Assembly (NCBI GenBank): GCA_017557505.1
Contig: JAFYYP010000005.1
Span: 1 to 64,000, forward strand
Source: Bacillota bacterium
GTDB taxonomy: Bacteria; Bacillota; Clostridia; Peptostreptococcales; Anaerovoracaceae
Reading direction: 5' to 3'
Length of the DNA stretch: 64,000 nucleotides
Shown: in pieces, positions 1 to 7,763 of the stretch
How the letters are laid out: each line of letters opens with the position of its first letter
How positions within the stretch are numbered: position 1 is the stretch's first letter
Notes under the pieces: model-generated
Seen by the model: only the letters and a program-made list of their open reading frames with translations
The model's database searches: none
What the model was told of the DNA's origin: nothing
Program-made: the position numbers and the translations under genes

Positions 1-1
1 G

Positions 2-574
2 ATCGCCCTTTCTCCTCACATCAAAGAAGATTACCAGGTGCGCATCCTGAACGAATACTACAAAGTCGTGACCGAGTTTGAGCGCCTGAGCGACCACGCG
101 ATGAACATCGCGGAGATGGCGCAGGACCTCGACCGCAAGGGTATCAGCTTCTCCGAAGATGCCCTCCGCGAGATCGACGTCCTGGAGGATCTCATCTACC
201 GCATCCTCGACCTCACCCGCCAGGCGTTCGAGAAGAGAGACGTGGACGCCGCCATGCAGATCGAGCCTCTCGAAGAGGTCACGGACGACATGGTGAACGC
301 CCTGCACGACCTGCATCTGGACCGCCTGCGCAAGGGCCAGTGCAGCGTGGACGCGGGTTCGAGCTTCCTCAACCTGCTGTCCGATCTCGAGCGCATTTCC
401 GACGTGTGCTCCAACGTAGGCGTCGAGACGCTGACCCGCGTCAACACCGATCTGGAGAGCAAGGCGCACGAATTCATCTCGTCGCTGCACTCCGGCCACG
501 ACGAGACGTTCAATCAGCGCTACAACGCGGCGCACAAGGAATTCTTCGACAGGTTGGATCAGAAAGAAGCATAA
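2..574 (+). CDS. Na/Pi cotransporter family protein, C-terminal PhoU-like part (5' truncated)
   Basis: The frame is open from base 2 without a start, so the gene begins outside the window. About 190 residues are visible, all helical and charged, with repeats of the type ERLSDHAMNIAE and DLERISDVCSNV. These E/D-R-x-SDH/DxxxN signatures mark PhoU-like helical bundles, which in the NptA/YjbB family follow the membrane Na+/phosphate cotransport domain. Role: probably sensing or gating at the cytoplasmic face of a phosphate importer. A stand-alone PhoU is the alternative, but the open upstream frame and the spacing favour the cotransporter tail. A terminator follows 16 bp after the stop. Confidence 0.75.
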   Translation: MALSPHIKEDYQVRILNEYYKVVTEFERLSDHAMNIAEMAQDLDRKGISFSEDALREIDVLEDLIYRILDLTRQAFEKRDVDAAMQIEPLEEVTDDMVNALHDLHLDRLRKGQCSVDAGSSFLNLLSDLERISDVCSNVGVETLTRVNTDLESKAHEFISSLHSGHDETFNQRYNAAHKEFFDRLDQKEA

Positions 575-590
575 AGAAGAGACAAATCAA

Positions 591-619
591 AAGCGCTCCG
601 GTTCAAAGCCGGAGCGCTT
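591..619 (+). terminator. Rho-independent terminator
   Basis: An 11-bp GC-rich stem (AAGCGCTCCGG / CCGGAGCGCTT) with a 7-nt loop is followed by a T-rich run. It ends the PhoU-like gene and, because it is symmetric, may also act on the convergent SLH gene. Confidence 0.85.
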
Positions 620-634
620 CTTTGTTTTTTGCCT

Positions 635-1930
635 TTATTGTCCCAGGAGGTTGGACAGGATCACGCAGACCTCGGCGCGGGTGATCTCGTTCAGCGGCCG
701 AAACGTGCCGTCCGCATAGCCGCTCACCAGACCCGCTTTATAGATCGCGTTGATCGCGGCGCGGTGCGGCGTCGCAGCCGTCACGTCGCTGAAGTCCGGC
801 TTGCCGTACAGTTCTTTGAGGGCACCGTCGGGCAGCGCGTGCGCGAAGATGTAGGCGACTTCCGCCCGGGTCGCGGTCTTGTTGTAGTCCTCGAAATCGC
901 CTTCCTGGATGATGCCCTGCTTCGTGGCGTAGTTCACGTAGACGTTGTACCAGGGTGTACCTCCCGAGGGGAATGTACCGTCGCCGCCGTTGTAGGTGTC
1001 GCGCATGTTCGAGGCGATGACGAGGCACTCCGCGACGGTGATATTGCCTTCCGGACGGAACGTGCCGTCCTTGTAGCCGCCCATCAGGCCGTAGCTGGTG
1101 GCCTTCGCCACATAGTCGTCGTACCAGTTCGTCAGGTAATACGGCATATCGAGGTACTGGCCGCGGATGTATGCCTTCTGGATCTTGAACAGGTCCATGC
1201 CGGTCTCCGGCTTCGGCGGTTTGATCTCATAGCGGGCGCCTTCGATCAGTTCTTTCAGTCCCGGCCAGTCGTAGCTGGACACTTTCTCCAGTTTGCCGTG
1301 CTCCAGGAAATACTCGATCATCTCGTCGTTCAGCACGAGCACGAAATTGTAGCCGACCGGCAGGTAAGTCAGTTCTTCGCCGGTCTCTTCCGCTTCACTG
1401 GCAGCCTGCTCGTAGAGCCTCTGATCGCCGGGATCCTGCGACACAGGGATGGCCGCGATGCCTGTATACAGGCCCGGACCCACGGTGAAGTGCATGATCA
1501 TGGTATCGTTGTCGAAGCTGTACAGGCCGCCGGAGATGTCCAGGAAGCCGTAGGTGTACATGTCCTTCCAGCCGATCACGAGGTCGGAGCCGGGCAGCAC
1601 GGAGATGCCGTAAGGCTTCATCCGCGCGGTGATCGCGCCGTACAGGCAGTCGCCGTCCCATTTGTCGCTGGGCACGTAAAGCACCATGACCTTGCTCTCG
1701 GCTTCCCCCAGCCGGGTGTTGAGCACGGCGTTTACCGAGCCCATGTAATAAGGCATGGATATCGTTGCCGTCAGACCTTCTGCGGCGTTGCTCTTATCCG
1801 TATAGCGCAGCGTCTGCGTCTTGTAGCCGTAGCGCACGGCTTCCTCCGCCGGTTCGTCCGCGTAGACGCCGGGCGGCACTGCTGCCAGCACCAGCAAAAG
1901 CGCCAGCAGTATCGCTAAAGATCTCTTCAT
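635..1930 (-). CDS. Exported protein with C-terminal S-layer homology (SLH) domains
   Basis: 431 residues. Start ATG at 1928-1930 is preceded by GGAGGT 5 bp upstream and gives a clean signal peptide (KR followed by a Leu/Ala/Val core ending near VYADE); the longer upstream frame overlaps the next gene and was not used. Residues about 25-265 form a region I cannot assign. The last about 150 residues hold SLH-type motifs (SYGLMGGYKDGTFRPEGNIT, AGLVSGYADGTFRPLNEITR). SLH domains anchor proteins to secondary cell-wall polymer, so this is probably a surface-attached protein of unknown function. It follows the UPF0371 gene by 20 bp in the same direction and may be co-transcribed. Confidence 0.85.
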   Translation of the reverse strand: MKRSLAILLALLLVLAAVPPGVYADEPAEEAVRYGYKTQTLRYTDKSNAAEGLTATISMPYYMGSVNAVLNTRLGEAESKVMVLYVPSDKWDGDCLYGAITARMKPYGISVLPGSDLVIGWKDMYTYGFLDISGGLYSFDNDTMIMHFTVGPGLYTGIAAIPVSQDPGDQRLYEQAASEAEETGEELTYLPVGYNFVLVLNDEMIEYFLEHGKLEKVSSYDWPGLKELIEGARYEIKPPKPETGMDLFKIQKAYIRGQYLDMPYYLTNWYDDYVAKATSYGLMGGYKDGTFRPEGNITVAECLVIASNMRDTYNGGDGTFPSGGTPWYNVYVNYATKQGIIQEGDFEDYNKTATRAEVAYIFAHALPDGALKELYGKPDFSDVTAATPHRAAINAIYKAGLVSGYADGTFRPLNEITRAEVCVILSNLLGQ

Positions 1931-1950
1931 ATATACCTCCTGAACCCTGT

Positions 1951-3465
1951 TTACCCCAGATACAGGTTGTTTGTGCTGAATTCCGCCTCGCAGGTCGTAT
2001 CGATGCGCAGGTCGTGGAAGATCTGAGCGTCCGCACCGGACAGGATAGCCGTGCAGTGGGCCCGGCAGCCTGCCAGCAGAGGCAGTTTTTCGATAGCCGT
2101 CTCCGCGACCGGGTTGACTGTCGCTGAGATCGTGAGCGCGGACAGGACCTCCTCCAGCGAGAGCGTGGAGCGGTCTCTTTTCAAGATGTCCGTCTTCAGA
2201 TGCTGCATCGTGCCGAGGACTTCCTCCGAGACCAGCAGCAGCTCTTCGGGGATGCCGCACAGGTGGCGCAGCGCGTTGAGGATCAAAGCAGCGCCTGCGA
2301 CCATCAGATGCGAGCTCCTGCCGGTGACCATGGTGCCGTCCGGCAGCTCCATGGCCATGGCAACGACGTTCTGGAAGCGCTCCGGATCGAGCTGGCGTTT
2401 CGTTTCCACGTAGTCCAGCGCCGGCCGCACGCAGGGACGGTCGTAGACGGTCTTGCCCACTTCGTCCATGAGCAGTTTCGCACGTTCGAGCGATTCCGCG
2501 GAGATGACGCCCTTCTTGAAGTCCACCCGCGCGATCAGATAACGGCGGATGATCTCCTGACAGGCGGCTTCGCGGCAGGCTTCGTCGTCCGTGATGCAGA
2601 AACCGACCCGGTTGACGCCCATGTCTGTCGGGGAATTATACTCCGCTTCTGTGCCGGTGATCTTTTCGATGATGCGCTTGACCACGGGGAACATCTCGAG
2701 GTCACGGTTATAGTTGACCGCCATCTGGCCGTAGTGCTCCAGATGGAAGTTGTCGATCATGTTGACGTCTTTCAGGTCGACCGTGGCCGCCTCGTAGGCG
2801 ATGTTCACCGGGTGCTTGAGCGGCAGGTTCCAGATGGGGAACGTCTCGAATTTCGCGTAGCGCGCGGAAATGCCGCGCTTGTTTTCATGGTACAGCTGCG
2901 ACAGGCAGGTCGCCAGTTTGCCGGAGCCCGGGCCGGGCCCGTTGACCACGACGAGCGGCTTCGTTACTTCGATGTACGGATTAGCGCCGTATCCTTCTTC
3001 GGACACGATCGTGTCCACGTCCGTCGGATAGCCCTTCGTGAAGTAATGCTTATATGTGCGGATGCCGCGGCGCTCCAGTTTCGTGATGAACTGGTTGACA
3101 GCCGGGCTGTCCTCGTAGCGCGTGATGACCACGCTGTTGATGGACAGGTCGTATTTGCGGAAGGTGTCGATCAGGCGCATGACTTCCAGATCGTACGTGA
3201 TGCCGTAATCGGCGCGGGTCTTGCCGCCGATGATGTCTCCGGCATAGATGGGGATGATGATCTCCGCCTGCTCTTTCATGCGGGCCAGCAGCTTGATCTT
3301 CGCGTTTTCGTCGAATCCGGGCAGCACTCTCGCCGCGTGCTTGTCCTGCACCAGCTTGCCGCCGAACTCCAGATACAGGCGCTCGCACTGCCTGCCGTTG
3401 ATCCTTTCCAGAATGTACTTTGACTGCTCTTCGAGATACTTTTCCGAGTCGAACCCGATCTTCAT
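1951..3465 (-). CDS. UPF0371/DUF1846 family protein
   Basis: 504 residues, the usual length for UPF0371 (COG4868). Start ATG 3463-3465 ([14 protein letters not shown]) matches the conserved family N-terminus and has GGAAGGTT just upstream; a longer in-frame extension exists but lacks a ribosome site. A glycine-rich stretch ([20 protein letters not shown], around residue 170) resembles a nucleotide-binding loop and is followed by conserved [19 protein letters not shown]. The biochemical role of the family is not established. Its promoter region holds a striking inverted repeat (3485-3524). Confidence 0.9.
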   Translation of the reverse strand: MKIGFDSEKYLEEQSKYILERINGRQCERLYLEFGGKLVQDKHAARVLPGFDENAKIKLLARMKEQAEIIIPIYAGDIIGGKTRADYGITYDLEVMRLIDTFRKYDLSINSVVITRYEDSPAVNQFITKLERRGIRTYKHYFTKGYPTDVDTIVSEEGYGANPYIEVTKPLVVVNGPGPGSGKLATCLSQLYHENKRGISARYAKFETFPIWNLPLKHPVNIAYEAATVDLKDVNMIDNFHLEHYGQMAVNYNRDLEMFPVVKRIIEKITGTEAEYNSPTDMGVNRVGFCITDDEACREAACQEIIRRYLIARVDFKKGVISAESLERAKLLMDEVGKTVYDRPCVRPALDYVETKRQLDPERFQNVVAMAMELPDGTMVTGRSSHLMVAGAALILNALRHLCGIPEELLLVSEEVLGTMQHLKTDILKRDRSTLSLEEVLSALTISATVNPVAETAIEKLPLLAGCRAHCTAILSGADAQIFHDLRIDTTCEAEFSTNNLYLG

Positions 3466-3484
3466 GATAAACCTTCCAAAACAA

Positions 3485-3524
3485 AAAATGTGGTACCTAT
3501 ACTTCCATATAGTATACCACATTT
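3485..3524. promoter_or_regulatory. Nested inverted repeat at the UPF0371 promoter (candidate operator)
   Basis: Outer arms AAATGTGGTA and TACCACATTT enclose inner arms CTATA and TATAG. Read on the minus strand, TATACT inside the palindrome is a plausible -10 for the UPF0371 gene, so a bound dimer or tetramer would cover the promoter. No regulator gene of obvious fit lies next to it. Confidence 0.5.
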
Positions 3525-3566
3525 TGTGTCCTTACTTAATCGAAAATTGCAGAAAAGACTGAGGAG

Positions 3567-3616
3567 CCGCCTCGGACAAGCGAGTCAATCTTCCCTTGAC
3601 GAGCGGTTCGAGGCGG
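3567..3616 (-). terminator. Nested hairpin after the VWA gene, probable terminator
   Basis: CCGCCTCG and CGAGGCGG pair across an inner GTCAA/TTGAC hairpin. On the minus strand it lies 19 bp past the VWA stop and is followed by a T-rich stretch (TCTTTTCTGC). It looks like a terminator with an elaborated stem; a small structured RNA cannot be excluded. Confidence 0.5.
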
Positions 3617-3634
3617 TCCGAAGGCTTCGTAATA

Positions 3635-4297
3635 TTATCCCCTGTTCTTATAGTCGTCCTCGAGCTTTTTCGACCAGTTCTTCGCGATACCTCTGCCCTT
3701 CCGCAGGCAGCTCACTGATTCCTCCACTACGTCGAAGCTCATCGCCATGCCCACGGAGTCCTTCTTGTAGGTGACGCTTCTGTCCGCGCCGATGCCAAAG
3801 CGTGCCGCCTCGTGCACCGCGTCGATGTCCGCGCCGAGGAACAGGAATTCCCAGCCTTCTTCCTTCTTTTTTTCGACCAGCTTCTTCACCTTGTCCGCGC
3901 GCCACTGATGGCTCGCGTTCTCCATGCCGTCCGTCGTGATCACGACCATGGTGTTTGCCGGCACGTCTTCCGGACGGATGTACTTATGCACCTTTTCGAT
4001 GTGGGTCACCGTTTCGCCGACGGCGTCGAGCAGGGCCGTGCAGCCGCCGACGTAGTAGTCCTCGGCCGTCAGAGGCTTGACCCCCTGCAGGTCCACCCGG
4101 TCGTGCAGCGTGCGAAGGTTGTTGTCGAACAGCACCGTCGTGACGAGCGCCTTGCCGTCGACCTTCTTCTGCTTTTCGATCAGGGAGTTGAAGCCGCCGA
4201 TCGTGTCGTCCTCGAAGCCGCCCATGGAACCGCTTCTATCCAGAATGAACACCAGTTCCGTGATATCGTTTCTCTTAAGCTTTCCCGTTTTTTCCAT
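3635..4297 (-). CDS. VWA (von Willebrand factor A) domain protein
   Basis: 220 residues. The MIDAS motif DRSGSMGG (around residues 20-27) and ITTDGMENASH (about residue 123) show a metal-ion-dependent adhesion site of the bacterial cytoplasmic VWA type; no signal peptide. Such proteins usually act as scaffolds or metal-dependent binding partners, for example with MoxR ATPases or tellurite-type stress systems, but no such partner is adjacent. Start ATG 4295-4297 has GGAG 8 bp upstream. It is flanked by terminators on both sides, so it is probably monocistronic. Confidence 0.85.
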   Translation of the reverse strand: MEKTGKLKRNDITELVFILDRSGSMGGFEDDTIGGFNSLIEKQKKVDGKALVTTVLFDNNLRTLHDRVDLQGVKPLTAEDYYVGGCTALLDAVGETVTHIEKVHKYIRPEDVPANTMVVITTDGMENASHQWRADKVKKLVEKKKEEGWEFLFLGADIDAVHEAARFGIGADRSVTYKKDSVGMAMSFDVVEESVSCLRKGRGIAKNWSKKLEDDYKNRG

Positions 4298-4374
4298 TGT
4301 ATTGTCTCCTTCCCATATCCGCTTAGCGCGTTCGTTTTCTGTTTACGCCCTTATGATACAGGCAAGGCAAAACA

Positions 4375-4401
4375 AAAAGGTCGCCTCGCGGGCGACCTTT
4401 T
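4375..4401 (-). terminator. Rho-independent terminator
   Basis: AAAAGGTCGCC pairs with GGCGACCTTTT. On the minus strand it lies just after the stop of the small DUF6514-like gene and is followed by TTTTTGTTTT, closing the rightmost leftward transcription unit before the VWA gene. Confidence 0.85.
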
Positions 4402-4412
4402 GCTGCGGATGG

Positions 4413-4619
4413 TTATGGCAATAACTGTTCGATGACGGTCTCTGCCCTGCCCGGATCCAGCCGGACGTGATCGAAGAGGACTGCCATTTCTTCTACGATC
4501 TGCCTGTCCGCGGAGATGTCGTGGATGGTGCCTGTACGGGTCACCATGCCGTAGGCCGTGTACGGCCCCTCTTCGCAGACCAGCGTTTCGCAGATCACCT
4601 GATAATCAGGATGCTCCAA
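4413..4619 (-). CDS. Small DUF6514-like protein
   Basis: 68 residues starting at TTG (4617-4619) with a strong AAGGAGG site 5 bp upstream; no ATG is available in a sensible position. The pattern YTAYGMVTR...IHDISADRQIVEEMAVLF resembles the DUF6514 family of short clostridial proteins; this is recognition by pattern, not a database result. No function is known. It lies 75 bp downstream of grdB and may be the last gene of that operon, since no terminator is evident between them. Confidence 0.6.
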   Translation of the reverse strand: MEHPDYQVICETLVCEEGPYTAYGMVTRTGTIHDISADRQIVEEMAVLFDHVRLDPGRAETVIEQLLP

Positions 4620-4694
4620 CCCTTCCTCCTTTCCGCGCTCCCTTGCAGACCAAGGATAACATAAAAGGAAGAATTTTACAATTGATAATTTCTG

Positions 4695-5966
4695 TTACTC
4701 GAGCAGCAGTTCGAGCGCGTTCTCGACGATCTCGCGCTGACGCTTTTCTTCCTTATCGGGCGGCAGATTCGGATTGCCGGCAGGATACGGGATGGCCTGC
4801 GCGCCGGAGATCCTGGCTGCGCCGACCGTCTTGGAGATGGGAGTGACTGTGCAGACGTGGGCGGCGGGAATGCCGGCCTTTTCGATCTGCTTGATGATCG
4901 TTGCACCGCAACGCGTACAGGTCCCTCAGGTGGAGGTGAGGATGACGCCCTGAACGCCAGCGGCCTTCAGCTCCTCAGCGATCTCCTTTCCGAATCTGGT
5001 GGCGTCTGCCACGGAGGTGGAGTTGCCGGTCGTCGTGATCAGATAGGGATAGATCTCTCCGATCTCGCCTTCCTTCTCCATCTCTTTCAATACGTTGTAA
5101 GGCGCGACCCGGTTGGGGTTCTCGTTCGCGTACACGGGATCATAGCCCGCGTGGACCGATTCGAACTTGCCGGATTCCAGCCTGTCCATGCCCGCCAAAT
5201 CGTACTTCTTCCAGAACTTGGCCGATGCGGCGGTCAGGTGGTCCGGGTTGCCGAACGGCACGATGCCGCCAGACGTGCACAGCGCGATCTTCGCGTGCTT
5301 TAAGTCGGGCAGCGGAGCGGCGGGTTCGACCTTTTCGTAGGTCGAGATCTCCAGCTCGGTCTCGTACGGTTCGCCGTTCAGCTTCTTGACGAGCATCTCG
5401 ACGGCACGTACGGCGCCGTTCTTTTCATGGAACACGTTGACCCGCTTGCCCATGGGGAAGTAGTTCTCTTCCTTGGGCAGGCCGAGCTTTTCGCCGCGCA
5501 GGATCTTGCCTGCGAGCGCGGCCATGTCGGGGATGGCGGCTCGCATGCCGGCTGCGGACTTTGCGGTCTTGACGATCTTGCAGTCCGCCTTGAACATATC
5601 GACTGCCGGGTTCTCCTCGTACATGCCGGTGATGGCCGGGATGCCGAGTTCACCCTGCACGAGCTTGCAGCTCTCGCCGCAGGCGATGCCGAAGCGGCCC
5701 GCATTGAAAGCGGGTCCCGCGATGAACAGGTCGGGTTGATACTTCTCGACCTGCGCACGGATGAAGTCCTTGCACTTATCGATGTTTTCCGCGAAGTAGT
5801 TGTCGCCGCAGACGATGGTCGCAGCGGCCTGGGCGTCAGGCAGCGCAGCCATGAAGCCCGTTGCAGGGCCCTTCGCGCCTTCTTCGACGAACGGTTCGGT
5901 ATAGGCGAATTCCTCACCGCCGATCTGGCCGAAGAACTGGTTGGTGTAAAACAGTATTTTCTTCAT
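4695..5966 (-). CDS. grdB: Glycine/sarcosine/betaine reductase component B, selenocysteine-containing subunit (UGA read as Sec)
   Basis: 423 residues when the in-frame TGA at 4926-4928 is read as selenocysteine (Sec347). The reading frame continues 76 codons past the TGA with fully conserved family sequence, including the site context LTST-U-GTCTRCGATI and PISKTVGAARI, ending at TAA 4695-4697. GrdB/GrdF/GrdH bind the amine substrate, cleave it at the selenol and pass the carboxymethyl group to selenoprotein A. Start ATG 5964-5966 has AGGAGGTT upstream; a longer upstream frame runs into grdE and is not used. It sits 10 bp after grdE. The substrate (glycine, sarcosine or betaine) cannot be decided from sequence. 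Conventional gene calling would truncate it at residue 346. Confidence 0.93.
4899..4925 (-). promoter_or_regulatory. bSECIS-like hairpin after the grdB Sec codon
   Basis: Immediately 3' of the UGA on the minus strand, a perfect 6-bp hairpin CGTTGC-GGT-GCAACG (4913-4899) begins 12 nt downstream. A stem at this distance with a GU-containing apical loop is what bacterial SelB needs for UGA decoding. Identification rests on position and stem only. Confidence 0.6.
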
Positions 5967-5976
5967 GCCAAACCTC

Positions 5977-7260
5977 CTAAATCGTGACCGCCCCAACCAG
6001 CGTATTGCCCTGCAGGTTGTGGCCTCCCATGATGCCGTGAATTTCGATGAGCAGTCTGCCATCGGGCTGGATGGAATTGACGGTGCCGCCGCAGACACGC
6101 TCGATGTCCTTCAGGACGCCGATGGTCTTGTCCATGGCGGGCAGCATCAGCGTCGCGTTGGAGTTGCCGGTCGTGACGATGGCGTTGGCCTCGGGCACGC
6201 TGTCGGGCAGCGATTCGCTCATGCCGTCGATGCCTGCGTCCTCATTGGTGATAATGACGGTCTTGATGCCGTTCCGCTCGAGTTCCTGGCACACGATCAT
6301 CAGGTCGGTCGTCGGATTGCCGAAGCCTTCCTGGGAGATGAGCGCGCCGTCCGCGCCGAGCATCTTCACCTGGCGGACCGTCAGCATGCGGTTGCGGAAC
6401 TTCTCCTTCAGCGAAGTCATGAGCGGGCACAGCACGATGCCCACGAAGTTGAAGTCCTTGCCGTGATGCTTGTACAGTTCCTTGATGCAGGCGTTGTTTT
6501 GGTGCATGTATGTCGTCGTCTTGGAGCCGGGCGACACGCAGTTGCCGGATACCAGAGCGCCGTCGAAGATCTCGAGCGGCGTCAGCATGGTCGGCACGAT
6601 GATCTTGCTGTCGCGGCCGTAGAAGTATGAGTCGTGCAGCAGACCCTGCGACATGCAGTTGTACACGTAGACGACTCTGGGCAGGTCGGGATAGGCGTTG
6701 TAGTTCTCGCCGATGTTGCCCCATTCGTACGTTTCGGTCGTATAATCCTCGCAGGCGAAGGCCAGTTCGCCGACCTTGCGGGCGAGCTTGATGCCTGCCA
6801 AACGCACGACTTTCTCGTGTTCGTGCGGATCCACATAGTCCTGCTTTTCGAGGATCATCACGAGATGGCACAGTTTGGAGTAGACGTTGTACTCCGCGGC
6901 CGGTCCGCTCATGTCGATGACGCCTTCCTGGAAGCCGACGATGGGTCCTGTCGTGGTCACGACGCAGCCGTCCAGGCAGTACGTGACCCCGCTGCCGCCC
7001 TCTTCCATGTCTTCGCGGAACAGGCCGGGGAACGTCTCGCCCTCGATCTTGGCGCGGGGCTCGATGACGTCCTTGACCGGCAGGATGCGGGTGGACGTGC
7101 CGGGCAGTGCGATGTCAAAAGAAACATCCTTGATGCGGCTGTCTTCCAGCATCCATTCCTTCATCTCGTCCGGATCGACGATGAGCTTGTCGCCTTCGAT
7201 CCGGGCAGGACTGCCGAACTCGATGTTCCTGATGGCAACTTTTCTGAGTTCCAGTACCAT
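5977..7260 (-). CDS. grdE: Glycine/sarcosine/betaine reductase component B, pyruvoyl proprotein (alpha and beta subunits)
   Basis: 427 residues, family length. GrdE-type proproteins are cut at an internal Asn-Cys bond and the cysteine becomes the pyruvoyl cofactor that binds the amino group of the substrate. Here the motif ALVSGNCVSPGSKTTTY places the processed residue at Cys241, giving a beta subunit of 240 residues and an alpha subunit of 187. Ends with HGIMGGHNLQGNTLVGAVTI, typical of the family. Lies 16 bp after grdX and 10 bp before grdB. GrdG or GrdI (sarcosine, betaine) are equally possible names. Confidence 0.93.
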   Translation of the reverse strand: MVLELRKVAIRNIEFGSPARIEGDKLIVDPDEMKEWMLEDSRIKDVSFDIALPGTSTRILPVKDVIEPRAKIEGETFPGLFREDMEEGGSGVTYCLDGCVVTTTGPIVGFQEGVIDMSGPAAEYNVYSKLCHLVMILEKQDYVDPHEHEKVVRLAGIKLARKVGELAFACEDYTTETYEWGNIGENYNAYPDLPRVVYVYNCMSQGLLHDSYFYGRDSKIIVPTMLTPLEIFDGALVSGNCVSPGSKTTTYMHQNNACIKELYKHHGKDFNFVGIVLCPLMTSLKEKFRNRMLTVRQVKMLGADGALISQEGFGNPTTDLMIVCQELERNGIKTVIITNEDAGIDGMSESLPDSVPEANAIVTTGNSNATLMLPAMDKTIGVLKDIERVCGGTVNSIQPDGRLLIEIHGIMGGHNLQGNTLVGAVTI

Positions 7261-7276
7261 GCATACCTCCTTTTCT

Positions 7277-7648
7277 TTACTTCAATTCCTCAAGAATACT
7301 TTGGAACAGTTCACAATTGATGAAACGCAGGTCGGGGAGCAGCGTTTCGTCGTACTTTTTGCGCATAGGCGCATACTTTTCTTCCTCCGCAAGACAGTAT
7401 TCGATGATCTCGAAGCTGGGCAGATCGAGTTCTCCCCTTGAATCGTCCAGAACGACGGTCATGTACGGCGTCTCGTTCGGGCGCAGCCTGCCCGCCATCG
7501 GATGAGCCAGCAATTTCGCGCCGAGATGGATGCGGTCACGGGCGGCTGTCAGGACGTCCTTCGCGGAACCGTCCAGAAGAAGAAAAGAAAAGGCGCTTGG
7601 CAAAAGATCCTCAATATCCACGTTGTTAGAAATAATAACTGCCTTCAT
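7277..7648 (-). CDS. grdX: GrdX family protein
   Basis: 123 residues. The sequence (VIISNNVDIEDLL, RDRIHLGAKLLAHPMAGRLR, PYMTVVLDD) fits GrdX, a short protein encoded at the head of grd operons with no demonstrated biochemical role. Start ATG 7646-7648 has only a weak ribosome site. A TATAAT about 40 bp upstream on the minus strand (7683-7688) is a plausible -10 for the grdXEB operon. Components A, C, D and the thioredoxin system normally found with component B are absent from the window. Confidence 0.85.
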   Translation of the reverse strand: MKAVIISNNVDIEDLLPSAFSFLLLDGSAKDVLTAARDRIHLGAKLLAHPMAGRLRPNETPYMTVVLDDSRGELDLPSFEIIEYCLAEEEKYAPMRKKYDETLLPDLRFINCELFQSILEELK

Positions 7649-7763
7649 GGGGATAATGCCAAACGCCCTTCCTCTACCCTTGATTATATAGTACGGGCCA
7701 GCGGACGGCTATCATTTGTTTTGTGAATGAGACACAAATCTTCCGATGGATCTATCAGCAAAT

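Noticed and set aside
4926..4928. grdB as a pseudogene with a premature stop
   Set aside because: Downstream codons are conserved in frame, and the residue is the known Sec position of the family.
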